NCBI GenBank assembly: GCA_024734555.1
Contig: JANPWX010000129.1
Location: 498,992 to 562,991, forward strand
Source of the DNA: Trochalopteron elliotii
Lineage: Eukaryota; Chordata; Aves; Passeriformes; Leiothrichidae
DNA: 64,000 nt
Reading direction: 5' to 3'
Each line of letters starts with the position of its first letter. Position 1 is the stretch's first letter. Both the position numbers and the translations under genes were made by a program. Positions 12,001-45,107 of this stretch are shown here, piece by piece. Under the pieces are notes generated by a model that was given only the letters and a program-made list of their open reading frames with translations, did not search any database and had not been told where the DNA came from.

Positions 12001-13430
12001 AATTGCTTTCTGTGGACATCAGGGCCATGAAGAAACAATGTGTGGTTCTGGGCAGATGTTGAACATTTGGGGGTATAAACACAGAGCCTGACCTGAAATC
12101 ACCTTAACTATTTGAGCTAACAGTCCTGAGAATACTGTGACATTTTCCCAGTTCTACTTGTGCAGAAAGAATGAGTTTGAATGATTTGCAGACTATCTTG
12201 TACAGAATATCCTTTTTCATTGCTTAAAAATGTGAAACTTCCTCAGGAAGAAATTAAATAGATATTTCAATGTTTATAGATGTAATACTCTTGTCATTCA
12301 CATTGAATGAAAATTGCTGGAAACATTTTTCTCAGAGTTTTTTTTAAATAAAAAAATAGATATTATTCTGATAGTGGCATGGTATTTGAGGTGCAACAAT
12401 AAACTCTGATAAGAAAATGAGGTGCTGTGTGGAAGTGACTTTCATGTTCACAGAAGTTGTTCTTTTCCAGGTTGGTTAGCAGCTTGATGCTGAGCTACAC
12501 CACAATCCAGCAGCACAGGAGCAGCATGAAATGTTTTCAGAAATGAAAAATACTGCTTACTCTTGCTGTGAGTGAATATTGCTGCTTTATGCAGCTGCTT
12601 GTTTTAGTGCTTTTGCTTCCTGCTTACTTTTTATTTCTTGTGCCAGCACTTGCTAATGTGCTGAAGAAACATCTCCAGAGTTTGCTATTTTTAAGATAAC
12701 AAGGAAAATGTATTCAAATCATTTGCCTTGGGGATTCAATAGTTGTGCCAGTGCATCAGCCTACACAGACATGAGAAAAGCTTTCTTTGGAGAAACCTCT
12801 GAAGATGGTACGAATGTGCAAAGGAAAATTCACTGGTATCAACAAATTCAGAACAGAATACAAAATTGTACTTATCTAGCTGGGCAAAAGCTGCTTAGGA
12901 GTGTGGGAGATAGGAAACCTACATTAACAAAATATTGCATTCATTGCAGAGAAATGATGCAACCTAAAATTAAGAAGACTTAGCTTCCTGTATAATACCC
13001 ACCTCTCTAATCTCTTAAAAAAACAGTAAAGTAGTAACAGGTAGTAAGAAAAAAGGGGAAAGATCCTTGCTGCAAATAATAAGAATAGCTTCTTGGCCTC
13101 TATCTTTGATTTATCTGCTTTCATGTAATGTTTCTTTTCAGTTCTTCCAGTCCACAAATTCCTCGAGCTCAAAGGCAAAAGGCAATTTTTATTTTTTTTT
13201 TTGTCTGTCTGGGCAACATGGATGGAGAAAGCACAGCAGCCAGCAAAGGGCAAATCCCAGGAGCAGGGAAGTGAACACCTGAAACCAAGGGCCAGGGAAA
13301 CCTGAGTGGAGAAGGAATTCAGACCAAGTCAGGGTGATCATCTGAAAAACATACGTTGAGCTTGAGTCTTCCCGGGGCTGAGGATGACTAGTAATAGTTC
13401 AGTAAGCTGCTGTGATGTGAAAGTTACAGT
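9019..13430 (+). other. NDST3 3' UTR and spacer to the lncRNA promoter
   Basis: AT-rich, without a credible coding exon. The first canonical poly(A) signal after the stop is AATAAA at 10160-10165; further ones occur at about 11232 and 12345. Which is used cannot be told from sequence alone, so the 3' UTR could be 1.1 to 3.3 kb. A sequence around 11,650-11,700 has a short GGA run. Confidence 0.45.
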
Positions 13431-13434
13431 AGTG

Positions 13435-13655
13435 AGGGCAGATTTAGACTTGTCATTAGGAAGCATTTCTTCATGAGAAGGTGTTCGGATGCTGGAACAG
13501 GCTCCCTGGAAAGATGCTCAAAAATCATTAGGAAAATGCTTTTAACAACAGGCTTTAACCTCTGATCATCCCTGAGGTGATTGGGCATTTGGACTGATGA
13601 TCCTCGTAGGTGCCCCCCAACTGGAATATTCTGTTCTGTTCTATCCTGCTCTAAC
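13435..13655 (+). mobile_element. CR1 retroposon 3' fragment
   Basis: Contains the CR1 3'-end signature: gctggaacaggctccctgg, a later gatgatcctcgtaggtgcc segment, and a worn TTCTGTTCTGTTCTAT tail at about 13629-13643. Orientation is plus. Truncated at the 5' side, as usual for CR1. Confidence 0.75.
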
Positions 13656-14137
13656 TCCAAATTAAGGTGTGGGCATTTGGCCAGCATGCAGCTGCTTACA
13701 TGGACTGGAAAAGGAAAATAACCTGTGTTCACCTAGAGGGATGACTTCATTTTTCTAGCACATCTTTTACGACCTCTGATTTTTATTTTAGTCCATGGTT
13801 TTCAAATAACGAGCAATATTATTGTAGCATTTAAGGCCCATCTTATGACTGTACCAAGCATACACACACGTGTATCTACACAGACAAAGCATCGCTGTCT
13901 CAATCAACTGACGGGCTCTGCTTTGTTTTGGAGAGCGCCCTAACCCGTTTCCCCCCGGGGATGCTACTCGGTATCTCCGGGAAGGAGCGGGAATCAAACG
14001 GGGGAGAGGGACGGATCCCATTCCCCGCCCCCGCCTTCCCTCTGGGGCCGAGCTCAGTGCGCGTGCGCGCCATGGCCCCGCCCCCAGGCCGGGCTCCCGG
14101 CGGTGCCCAGTTCCCTCCGCCGGCGCGTGAGGCTGGG

Positions 14138-14537
14138 NNNNNNNNNNNNNNNNNNNNNNNNNNNNNNNNNNNNNNNNNNNNNNNNNNNNNNNNNNNNNNN
14201 NNNNNNNNNNNNNNNNNNNNNNNNNNNNNNNNNNNNNNNNNNNNNNNNNNNNNNNNNNNNNNNNNNNNNNNNNNNNNNNNNNNNNNNNNNNNNNNNNNNN
14301 NNNNNNNNNNNNNNNNNNNNNNNNNNNNNNNNNNNNNNNNNNNNNNNNNNNNNNNNNNNNNNNNNNNNNNNNNNNNNNNNNNNNNNNNNNNNNNNNNNNN
14401 NNNNNNNNNNNNNNNNNNNNNNNNNNNNNNNNNNNNNNNNNNNNNNNNNNNNNNNNNNNNNNNNNNNNNNNNNNNNNNNNNNNNNNNNNNNNNNNNNNNN
14501 NNNNNNNNNNNNNNNNNNNNNNNNNNNNNNNNNNNNN
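14138..14537. other. Assembly gap (400 N)
   Basis: Run of exactly 400 N within the GC-rich island, bordered on the right by a GC minisatellite. The round length suggests an estimated or nominal gap size. Long open frames crossing it are artefacts of the N run. Confidence 0.98.
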
Positions 14538-14543
14538 AGGGGA

Positions 14544-14677
14544 CTCGCGGCGGGGCCGTTGTCGCTGAGGCGGGCTCGCGGCGGGGCCGTTGTGGCTGAG
14601 GCGGGCTCGCGGCGGGGCCCTTGTGGCTCTGGGGACTCGCGGCGGGGCCCTTGTGGCTCAGGGGACTCGCGGCGGGG
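14544..14677. repeat. GC-rich minisatellite, 30/31-bp unit, about 4.4 copies
   Basis: Units begin with ctcgcggcggggcc at 14544, 14575, 14606, 14636 and 14666, so spacing is 31, 31, 30, 30 bp. The last copy is partial. The array abuts the N gap and very probably continues into it. Confidence 0.9.
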
Positions 14678-14728
14678 AAGGGTGAAGGTGAAGTGGCTGT
14701 TGCTGCGGCCGTGCTCGCGGATGGGGCC

Positions 14729-14776
14729 CCTTCTCCACGGCGGCGGAGGAGCGGAGTGGAGCGTAACAGACACAAG
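14729..14776 (+). ncRNA. lncRNA candidate exon 1
   Basis: GC-rich stretch ending GACACAAG|GTAGGC. The start is a guess at a pyrimidine-rich (TOP-like) site; only the donor is directly supported. Confidence 0.35.
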
Positions 14777-15206
14777 GTAGGCTCAGTGAAGGGGTAACAC
14801 AGATACAGTGTAACAGGGCGGACGGGTGGGAGCCGGGCGCCGGCCGCGTGTGGCTGGGTCCCACGTGAGGGACGGGGAGAGGAACGGAAAATGGCGGCCG
14901 CCACGTGGTGGGGCGGGGGGGAAGCAGAGATCCATGACTCCATGGGAGCTGCCGCCTGTGGCTGACTCCCTTCCTAGGCATGGAAGAGCAGGGCCTTGCT
15001 AATTGGCAAAACTTTTACCCTCTTGTGGGTATGAGTCGTTGACTGTGGCAAGTAACAAACCGAGTCTGCCGTGCGGTTACCTGTCTCCCCATTGTTTGGG
15101 TGGGTTTTTTTTGTTGATTGGTTTTTCGGGTTTCTCCCCCTTTTTTTTTCCTCCAGTAAGCTGTTATAACCCAGTTGTTAAACTTTCTAATTCTTTTATT
15201 CCACAG

Positions 15207-15295
15207 GAGTGCAGAAGCTGAAAGTATGGAGGTGTAATTGAAGATCCTCTTCCCAGAAAGTGTATGTCTGGTTGTGCCTAATAATCTGTTCAGAG
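15207..15295 (+). ncRNA. lncRNA candidate exon 2
   Basis: Flanked by a strong polypyrimidine tract and acceptor (ttcttttattccacag) and a donor CAGAG|GTGAGA. 89 bp, stops in the frames, so non-coding. Confidence 0.45.
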
Positions 15296-15464
15296 GTGAG
15301 ATTTGGGGCAGAAATAACACCGATTTGATAATTTATGTTTAGCAATTACTCTGCTGTGACTTGTCCTTTTAAATCAAGGTACCGGCTTGGAGTTTTAGTT
15401 TAAGGCATGCTTCATTTTTATGTGTTTTGGAGACAGAAGAGTGTAATCAAATGCATTAGCGTGA

Positions 15465-15529
15465 CTAGGAGGAATTGGGTTTCGATGTAGAGATGTTAGA
15501 AAACATAATCCACTATTCCTAGCATAAAA
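15465..15529 (+). ncRNA. Candidate H/ACA-type 5' hairpin plus H box
   Basis: In the intron between lncRNA exons 2 and 3. CTAGGA at 15465-15470 pairs with TCCTAG at 15517-15522, enclosing an internal bulge region and an inner stem ATGTT/AACAT. One base after the stem comes ATAAAA at 15524-15529, which fits the H box ANANNA. A 58-nt hairpin followed at once by an H box is the layout expected of an H/ACA snoRNA 5' half. A convincing 3' half with ACA was not found, so this is only a candidate. Confidence 0.25.
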
Positions 15530-15808
15530 AACGTATTTCCAGTACTTTGCCTGCCAGACTAGAATCATCTGAATGCACAGGTTTCTCAGGGATATCCTGT
15601 GCAACGGGAGTGTAATTTTCAATAAGCATGTGAGTACTAAAAGAAATCTGCAGCAGCAGGAGCGAGGAAGATTGGAAGTTAATACCCACAACTTTGTTGC
15701 AGAGCAGCTTTATAACTCCTGGGAGAGCATCCTACTGTTTAGTTATGATTGCTGTCTTGTTTGTGTTTCCAGTAGCAATATTAAACTGCCTCGAACTTGT
15801 TTTTACAG

Positions 15809-16421
15809 GTGGAAAGCCCTCTTGAAAGAAGATGGGGCTAAATTCCACATGTGAATTCTAGGAGTAGCTGTGACTAAATCTATTAATTTTCACTTGGGTT
15901 AGGGTGGATGTGTTAAGTCATCTGGAATTGATGCCTTTTGGGAGCAGTAATATTTCTGGTTGTCAAGCACAGCTAGAAAAAGCTAATTTTCGGCTGGGTC
16001 TTAACCTCGATTTTTAAACAAAGTTAAAATTTCAAGCTTTAATGAGAACTTCTGCAGTCCATCTGATCTTGATGAAGAGGGGCTGGAACCCAACTTACTG
16101 TGCCTAAAATCAGCCTTGGCTGCTGCTATGCAGACAAATACAGTTGGGATCTCACAATGTGCTGCTCCTCTCTTGGGGCTGTCACTAAGCCTTAACCCAT
16201 TACAGTAATGGTCTCAGTAGGTGAGTGGCTGTACTGCACCTTCAGGGGTGGCTCCTCTGCTCTCAGAGTGTGTTAGAAAGGTGGTGGCAATGAGTGTACC
16301 TGTGCTGCACAAGCTGCAGGTAAGTGTTTGAAGTCTGGAAAATGGATGTGGCAAAACTGCAGCCGTAATTTTGGTGTCTGTCTGAATGTGAAGCATTTGA
16401 ATGTACAAATAAGTCAATAAA
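15809..16421 (+). ncRNA. lncRNA candidate exon 3 (possibly terminal)
   Basis: Follows a good acceptor (cttgtttttacag). It could run to the AATAAA at 16416-16421, or splice from the donor at 16319. The two options cannot be separated without transcripts. Confidence 0.3.
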
Positions 16422-17947
16422 GAGACGTGACTGGCTGCAAGTGTGGTTTCTTTTTTGAGAAAGTGCTGGGAACCAAGACTAGACCTACACGTGTTTGTCA
16501 GGATTACTTACACATGCCAAATCTGCCTGTTCTGGGGACACACCTTTTGGGCAGAACCTGTGGCTTCAGGTGGCTGATGCATTGTCTGGGAACCACTCCA
16601 GAAGTGGTACGGATTGAATCAGAGGTAAGTGCTGCAGGGCAGAAATGACAACTTAAAATACAGTTGATTGTTGCAGTTGCTCAGGGGATCCATATTTTAA
16701 AAATTGATGGAGAGCTGGTAGGTTGTGAATCACTGCATACTCAGACAAAATATTTTACTTAAATGTACTGTCTTAGTGAATACCAGCTGTGCTGGCACAA
16801 TTCTCTTACAGAATATTTTTCAGGGTTTTTTTTTTGGTTTTCTTTTTTTTTGCAAATAGTTGGAGACTGAAAAGTTAGGGGGAAAGGGAGGGTTTGAAAG
16901 GACTGGGAAACAAAATCTGTGAAGCTAGAACTGAGATAATCAGCACGTGGTGTAATTGCTGCTGGGTGTTTGGCAGCTGAGGGCAGGATTCCTGCTGAAG
17001 GGGATGGAGCAGAACTGTGGGCTCTAATTACAGCATGGCCTAGATCTGAGGAAATGACTTCCCGTGGTTGTGTTTGGTGGGGAGATTGAGGAGCTGTCAT
17101 AGGAAACTCAATATTTTTAAGCATATACTTTTCTGCCCGAGCGGAAGTACAGTTGAAGTGAATGTGTTATCTTGTGTGGTGCTGTAACAAGTGATCACAC
17201 ACCTGTTTAACTGGTGGTGTGTGATTACTCCCCTCTTTTGACAGCCCTGTCAGATGGCTTACTGCTCTGCATTCCAAGGTGGTGGCTGCCAGGCCTGGTG
17301 GCCAACAATCAGGGGTGTATACTGTGAGTTCGCTTTTCTCCAAAAGCATTGGACCTCTGTAGTAACCTCAACACTTCTAGAAATTACTACATCTGTTCTA
17401 CAGGGGCAGGTACTTGCTTATCTTAGATGGGCAAATGCCTTAACAGGGCCTTAGACTGGCCCTTTTATTTTGGGAAGTTGTTTAGGGTTGAGATAAGGAG
17501 GCTTTGTATGTCAGTTGGCAGTGCTGTTTGTGTTTTGTATATTCTCTGGCAAATAAAAACTTGGGAAGTTCAGGAGGGCTGCACGTAACCGTTGAGTCTT
17601 CATGGTGCTGGGGGACCTGGAGAGATGACATTTCATTAGGATGGTCATCTCGTAACAAATGCCAAGCGCTTTCGTTGTTTGTGCCACCATAACAGTTATT
17701 AAACAGCTCTACAAGTGTAGGATGAACTTAGGACAACCTAACTGGTCTGAGTTAAAGCACTGGGAGTGAGACAAACTCTTCTCTTGGAGAAAATAGCCCT
17801 GAACTTACACACCTCAAATAAGATGATTTCACGAGCTCCCTTTCTCAGGTGAAGCCCACATGGGGTTTACCCACCTGATGTTCTGCAGCAGCTGCTTGTG
17901 CCTCTGCAGTGTTAATTAACATGCAGAAACTAGTCAGTGTGGCAGTT

Positions 17948-17953
17948 TTTATT
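17948..17953 (-). terminator. PRSS12 poly(A) signal
   Basis: AATAAA on the minus strand. Cleavage would fall at about 17,925-17,935, less than 400 bp from the AATAAA of the convergent + strand lncRNA candidate at 17552. Confidence 0.6.
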
Positions 17954-20207
17954 GTATACATGTACACCATCAGGCTCGGTGAACAAAAATGAGAATGACA
18001 TAAAATGGAGACAATTTCATTTTATGTTAAAAACTGAAAAGCATGCTCAGCATGGAAACAGTAGTGCAACATTTTAAAATCTAACAAAGCATTCTATTAA
18101 AAGAGCAAAAATAACAAAATACTGTACTAAATCTAAACGTTTACTTCACGTAGGATGCAGGCTTAGTTCTCCCTCCCCCTCAAAGTATCCTGTTTCTGTG
18201 GCACAGCTACTAAGATGATTATTTCCCCTGTATACAATGCGTATATTGCACTATGTAGCCTACTTCACAAATCTCAACGGGTCTTGTACAGCAAAGCTTG
18301 GATGTTACATGCAGATACATTTTGACAGACCAACTTCCCCTGTAAATAAGGGCTATATAGAAGTAAAAATGTAATGGTTTCAAAGTTCACTAGCACAGTG
18401 TTACACATTGGTCTAACAGTAGGTGGTCACAGTACAGTGATTTATGATGTCTTAAGATATTTCACACTATTTCAGATAGTGTGGAATTACAGAGAACTAA
18501 AATATATTGAAGCACCTCATGTACTAGTTTAGCACCAGTTACAATAATTAGTCCTGACCCTTGGAAACTTAAATTTGAGGTCAGAGATACTAAGGGCCAA
18601 ATGTTCAATCACATGAGCTTCTGCAATATCATTGCCACACTGTATGCAAGTGAGTTGTCTTGGATATCTGTTACAACACCAGAGACACACACAACCATAC
18701 AAAAACGAATGATTGCCCACTTACAGCATGAATGCAAGCACCCCACTTTTTCACAAAACACCACACAACACAGTCATAGCCAGTTCGGGGAATCGGAAAC
18801 AGGAAAACAGTCACTGGTAGTCACAATTTGCACAATCACTATGTGGTGACACTCATCTGCCACACTTGTCACACTGGAGTGTTTGATGGCCCACAGCTTT
18901 CAGTTGTGCTTTTATGAGCATGGTTGTTAACATGATGTGTAAAACACACTTGGACTCAGCATGGCCTTTGACAGGGATTGTAGTGCTGGGCTGTCGTCGT
19001 ACCCTCCCCACTGAGTCAGTTTCCAGGCGATTTCCAGACTGATGCCTTTCAGCGTTGCACTGAGGTGGTGATTACCTCCCGTGTTGTAGGTTTAGTGTGG
19101 TGGCCCTTTCTCAAAGGACAGTAAGTTGGTTATCAGCGCATTTTTATAAAAAGTTTTTAGGGATATCAGAGATATGGAACTTGGTATTTGGAAAAGGAAT
19201 TAAACTAAATCAAGATGTGTCAGTGCATTAGAAGTCACTGAAAACTAAGCTTTCCTGTGAGATCAGTCTGAACCAGTGTTGCAACTAAGCAGGAGAGAGT
19301 TGCCTAACATTACTTTATAGAAAACATAGTTTAAGACTTTAAAGACCTTTTCAGGCAAGTTTTGGCTCAACAACTCCATTGTATGTATAACTTTGTCTGG
19401 TAGGATTGGCCAGAGTTCTCTGAGGAAAGCCCAGCAAGGAAAGGATAGGGATGTTTGTTAGTCTGACACTGTACTGACAGCTAGTGGTAAATAGAAAAAG
19501 TGAATCCTCTGCAAAATGCTGTATATACTCAAAATTGCAAATTGCAGAAATACAGCAAATGCTACTTAGGTAAATAAGTGGTTGCTCTTGCAGCTGTGCA
19601 GGATGTTTGTGGGGAAACTGTCAGTGTACTGGCTGTTTTACTTGGGCATGTACTTTAGGCACACTAACCTGTGAGGACATTTAGCAGACTACCTGGAGGT
19701 GTGATTATTGACCATTATTCTCCTTCCCGCATTTAATACATACTCAGAATTATTTAGCAAGAATCAGACTACTAATGGTCTCATAAGCTACAAAAACATG
19801 AGTCAGATTTAGGGGACTGAGTGTAAAATCATAGGAATAATAGACTAAATAAACTAGACTGAAGATTAATTGAGATCTGTAATTAATTGTAGAGAAGCTT
19901 GGAGCATAAATAGCTTGGAGCTACAGTCTTGTGGGCAAAGTCTCCAGGTGTCCCACTCCAGTATTACTCTAGCTGGCTATCACTTTTCCCCTTAGATACA
20001 TGGTAACTTGTTCATGCAATATTTAATCTTCTGGAACAGGGAGGACAGTATGCCTAACTGAAAGGGTTATGTGTATACAGCTTGGATTTAATAAAAACAA
20101 AAACACACGAATCAGGAAAATGTTTCCACCCACTGTGGGCCCCAGCTGTGCACTGCATGTGCTGTTCAAGTTGTCCTGCCTTAAAATTTGGTTTTCATTA
20201 TGGACAT
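17948..20207 (-). other. PRSS12: PRSS12 3' UTR
   Basis: About 2.26 kb from the stop codon to an AATAAA on the minus strand (TTTATT at 17948-17953 on +). No closer canonical minus-strand signal was noticed, so this is the probable end. It includes a perfect 10-bp inverted repeat at 17998-18027. The sequence is AT-rich and holds no ORF of note. Confidence 0.6.
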
Positions 20208-44033
<23,826 letters not shown>

Positions 44034-45090
44034 CTAGTTACCGAAAATTAAAAATAAAACAGTTACACCTCCAAGATACTCTATTGCTTGGTTAATGCAT
44101 CCCACACAAAAGACTCTGAACCTCATTTTCCTTGAGTTCTTGTTTTGTGGATACTGAGCTGTTTCCAAGAAACATTCTGGCACACCTAACGTTCTCATAC
44201 AGTGATACACAAATTGAGAGAATCTTTTTTTACATGAGGAAAGCATTTTGCTCCTCATACTGAAACTGCATCATATTTCTGATCCTTCTGAGGCTACAAC
44301 TTGGTTAAAGATATAACAAAATATTTACAGACACATCATTATTGACATGTGATTTCCTCTACCCAATGGGCAAAACTTATATATGTATGTGTATATATAT
44401 TTGTATAAAATATGCTACACTTTTATCTTTCACAAAATTCCATTGACCTTAAGGGAATCAGAAAATAACCACATGGCCTGCATAGCTTTTGCTCTCATCC
44501 ATGTTACATTATGTCAGAGATGACAGCAGTTTATTTTAGCCAAAGAATGCATTTGTTCATACTTTTCTCAGACAGAAACACTCTGGATGTAGTTCTATTA
44601 ATTCGTGAGAGGTTTTTACCAAATTCTCAGACAAAGCAAGCTAAAAGCCATAAGGAATTGTCTAAAAGAAGTGGGGAGGGGAAAAAAAGTGCTTCTTGAG
44701 CACTACAGAGCACAGAAATCCAAGAAAATCAGCAGATTTTGCATTTTTGTATTACAGTAGTTTTACTTGAGATGTCAGATGCATCTACTGTTGAAGGTAG
44801 CCAGTACCACCTGCAAAGGTGGGAAAAAGCTGGTCATAGGGATAATTACACAGAAACAGGAAAGAATCATGACAGAGCAGTAATTCAACAAGAAACATTT
44901 CTGTTAAATTATCAAACAGAGCCCAGCTGTATGAATTCATATTGCCTGAAATCCCAGTTAATCCATCTGCCTCTATTCTGTGATCTACTTAGAAGCTACA
45001 CCATCATCCAGTTTGCAGGGGTTTAGCAATGGGATGAAGATAGTCACCATTCGTGCCTGCATTTCATTGTGTCTGTGTTCATCTTTGTGT

Positions 45091-45107
45091 AAATAATAAT
45101 AATAATA
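45091..45107. repeat. (AAT)n microsatellite
   Basis: Five units of AAT in PRSS12 intron 1. Confidence 0.75.

Larger units (their letters stand above)
13900..14930. promoter_or_regulatory. CpG-island promoter (likely SNHG8), interrupted by an assembly gap
   Basis: GC- and CpG-rich block standing out from AT-rich flanks. Motifs seen: NRF1-like TGCGCGTGCGCG at 14058-14069, CACGTG E-boxes at 14862-14867 and 14902-14907, and a YY1-type AAAATGGCGGC at 14888-14897 between them. A pyrimidine stretch near 14726-14733 would suit a 5'-TOP start, as in snoRNA host genes. The island lies about 5 kb downstream of the NDST3 stop and directly upstream of the spliced + strand unit. Confidence 0.65.
14729..17560 (+). 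ncRNA. SNHG8: Spliced lncRNA candidate, probable SNHG8 (snoRNA host gene)
   Basis: Inferred from synteny and splice signals. In human the NDST3-SNHG8-PRSS12 order and strands are as here, and SNHG8 ends a short way from the PRSS12 3' end. Seen: a CpG-island start, a donor ACAAG|GTAGGC after 14776, a clean 89-bp internal exon 15207-15295 (acceptor ttattccacag, donor CAGAG|GTGAGA), an acceptor tttttacag before 15809, further strong donors after 16319 (GCAG|GTAAGT) and 16624 (AGAG|GTAAGT), acceptors before 17245 and 17404, and poly(A) signals AATAAA at 16416-16421 and 17552-17557. No ORF of note spans these exons. The real exon chain after 15809 is unsure. SNORA24 should lie in an intron, but I could not identify it with certainty. 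Confidence 0.5.

Noticed and set aside
13900..14943. Open frames of 220-350 residues on both strands across the first N gap
   Set aside because: They are open only because N runs carry no stop codons; the readable parts are low-complexity translations of the minisatellite.
16427..16648. 73-codon ORF in the lncRNA interval
   Set aside because: Crosses a strong donor at 16,624 and has no known motif; treated as non-coding.
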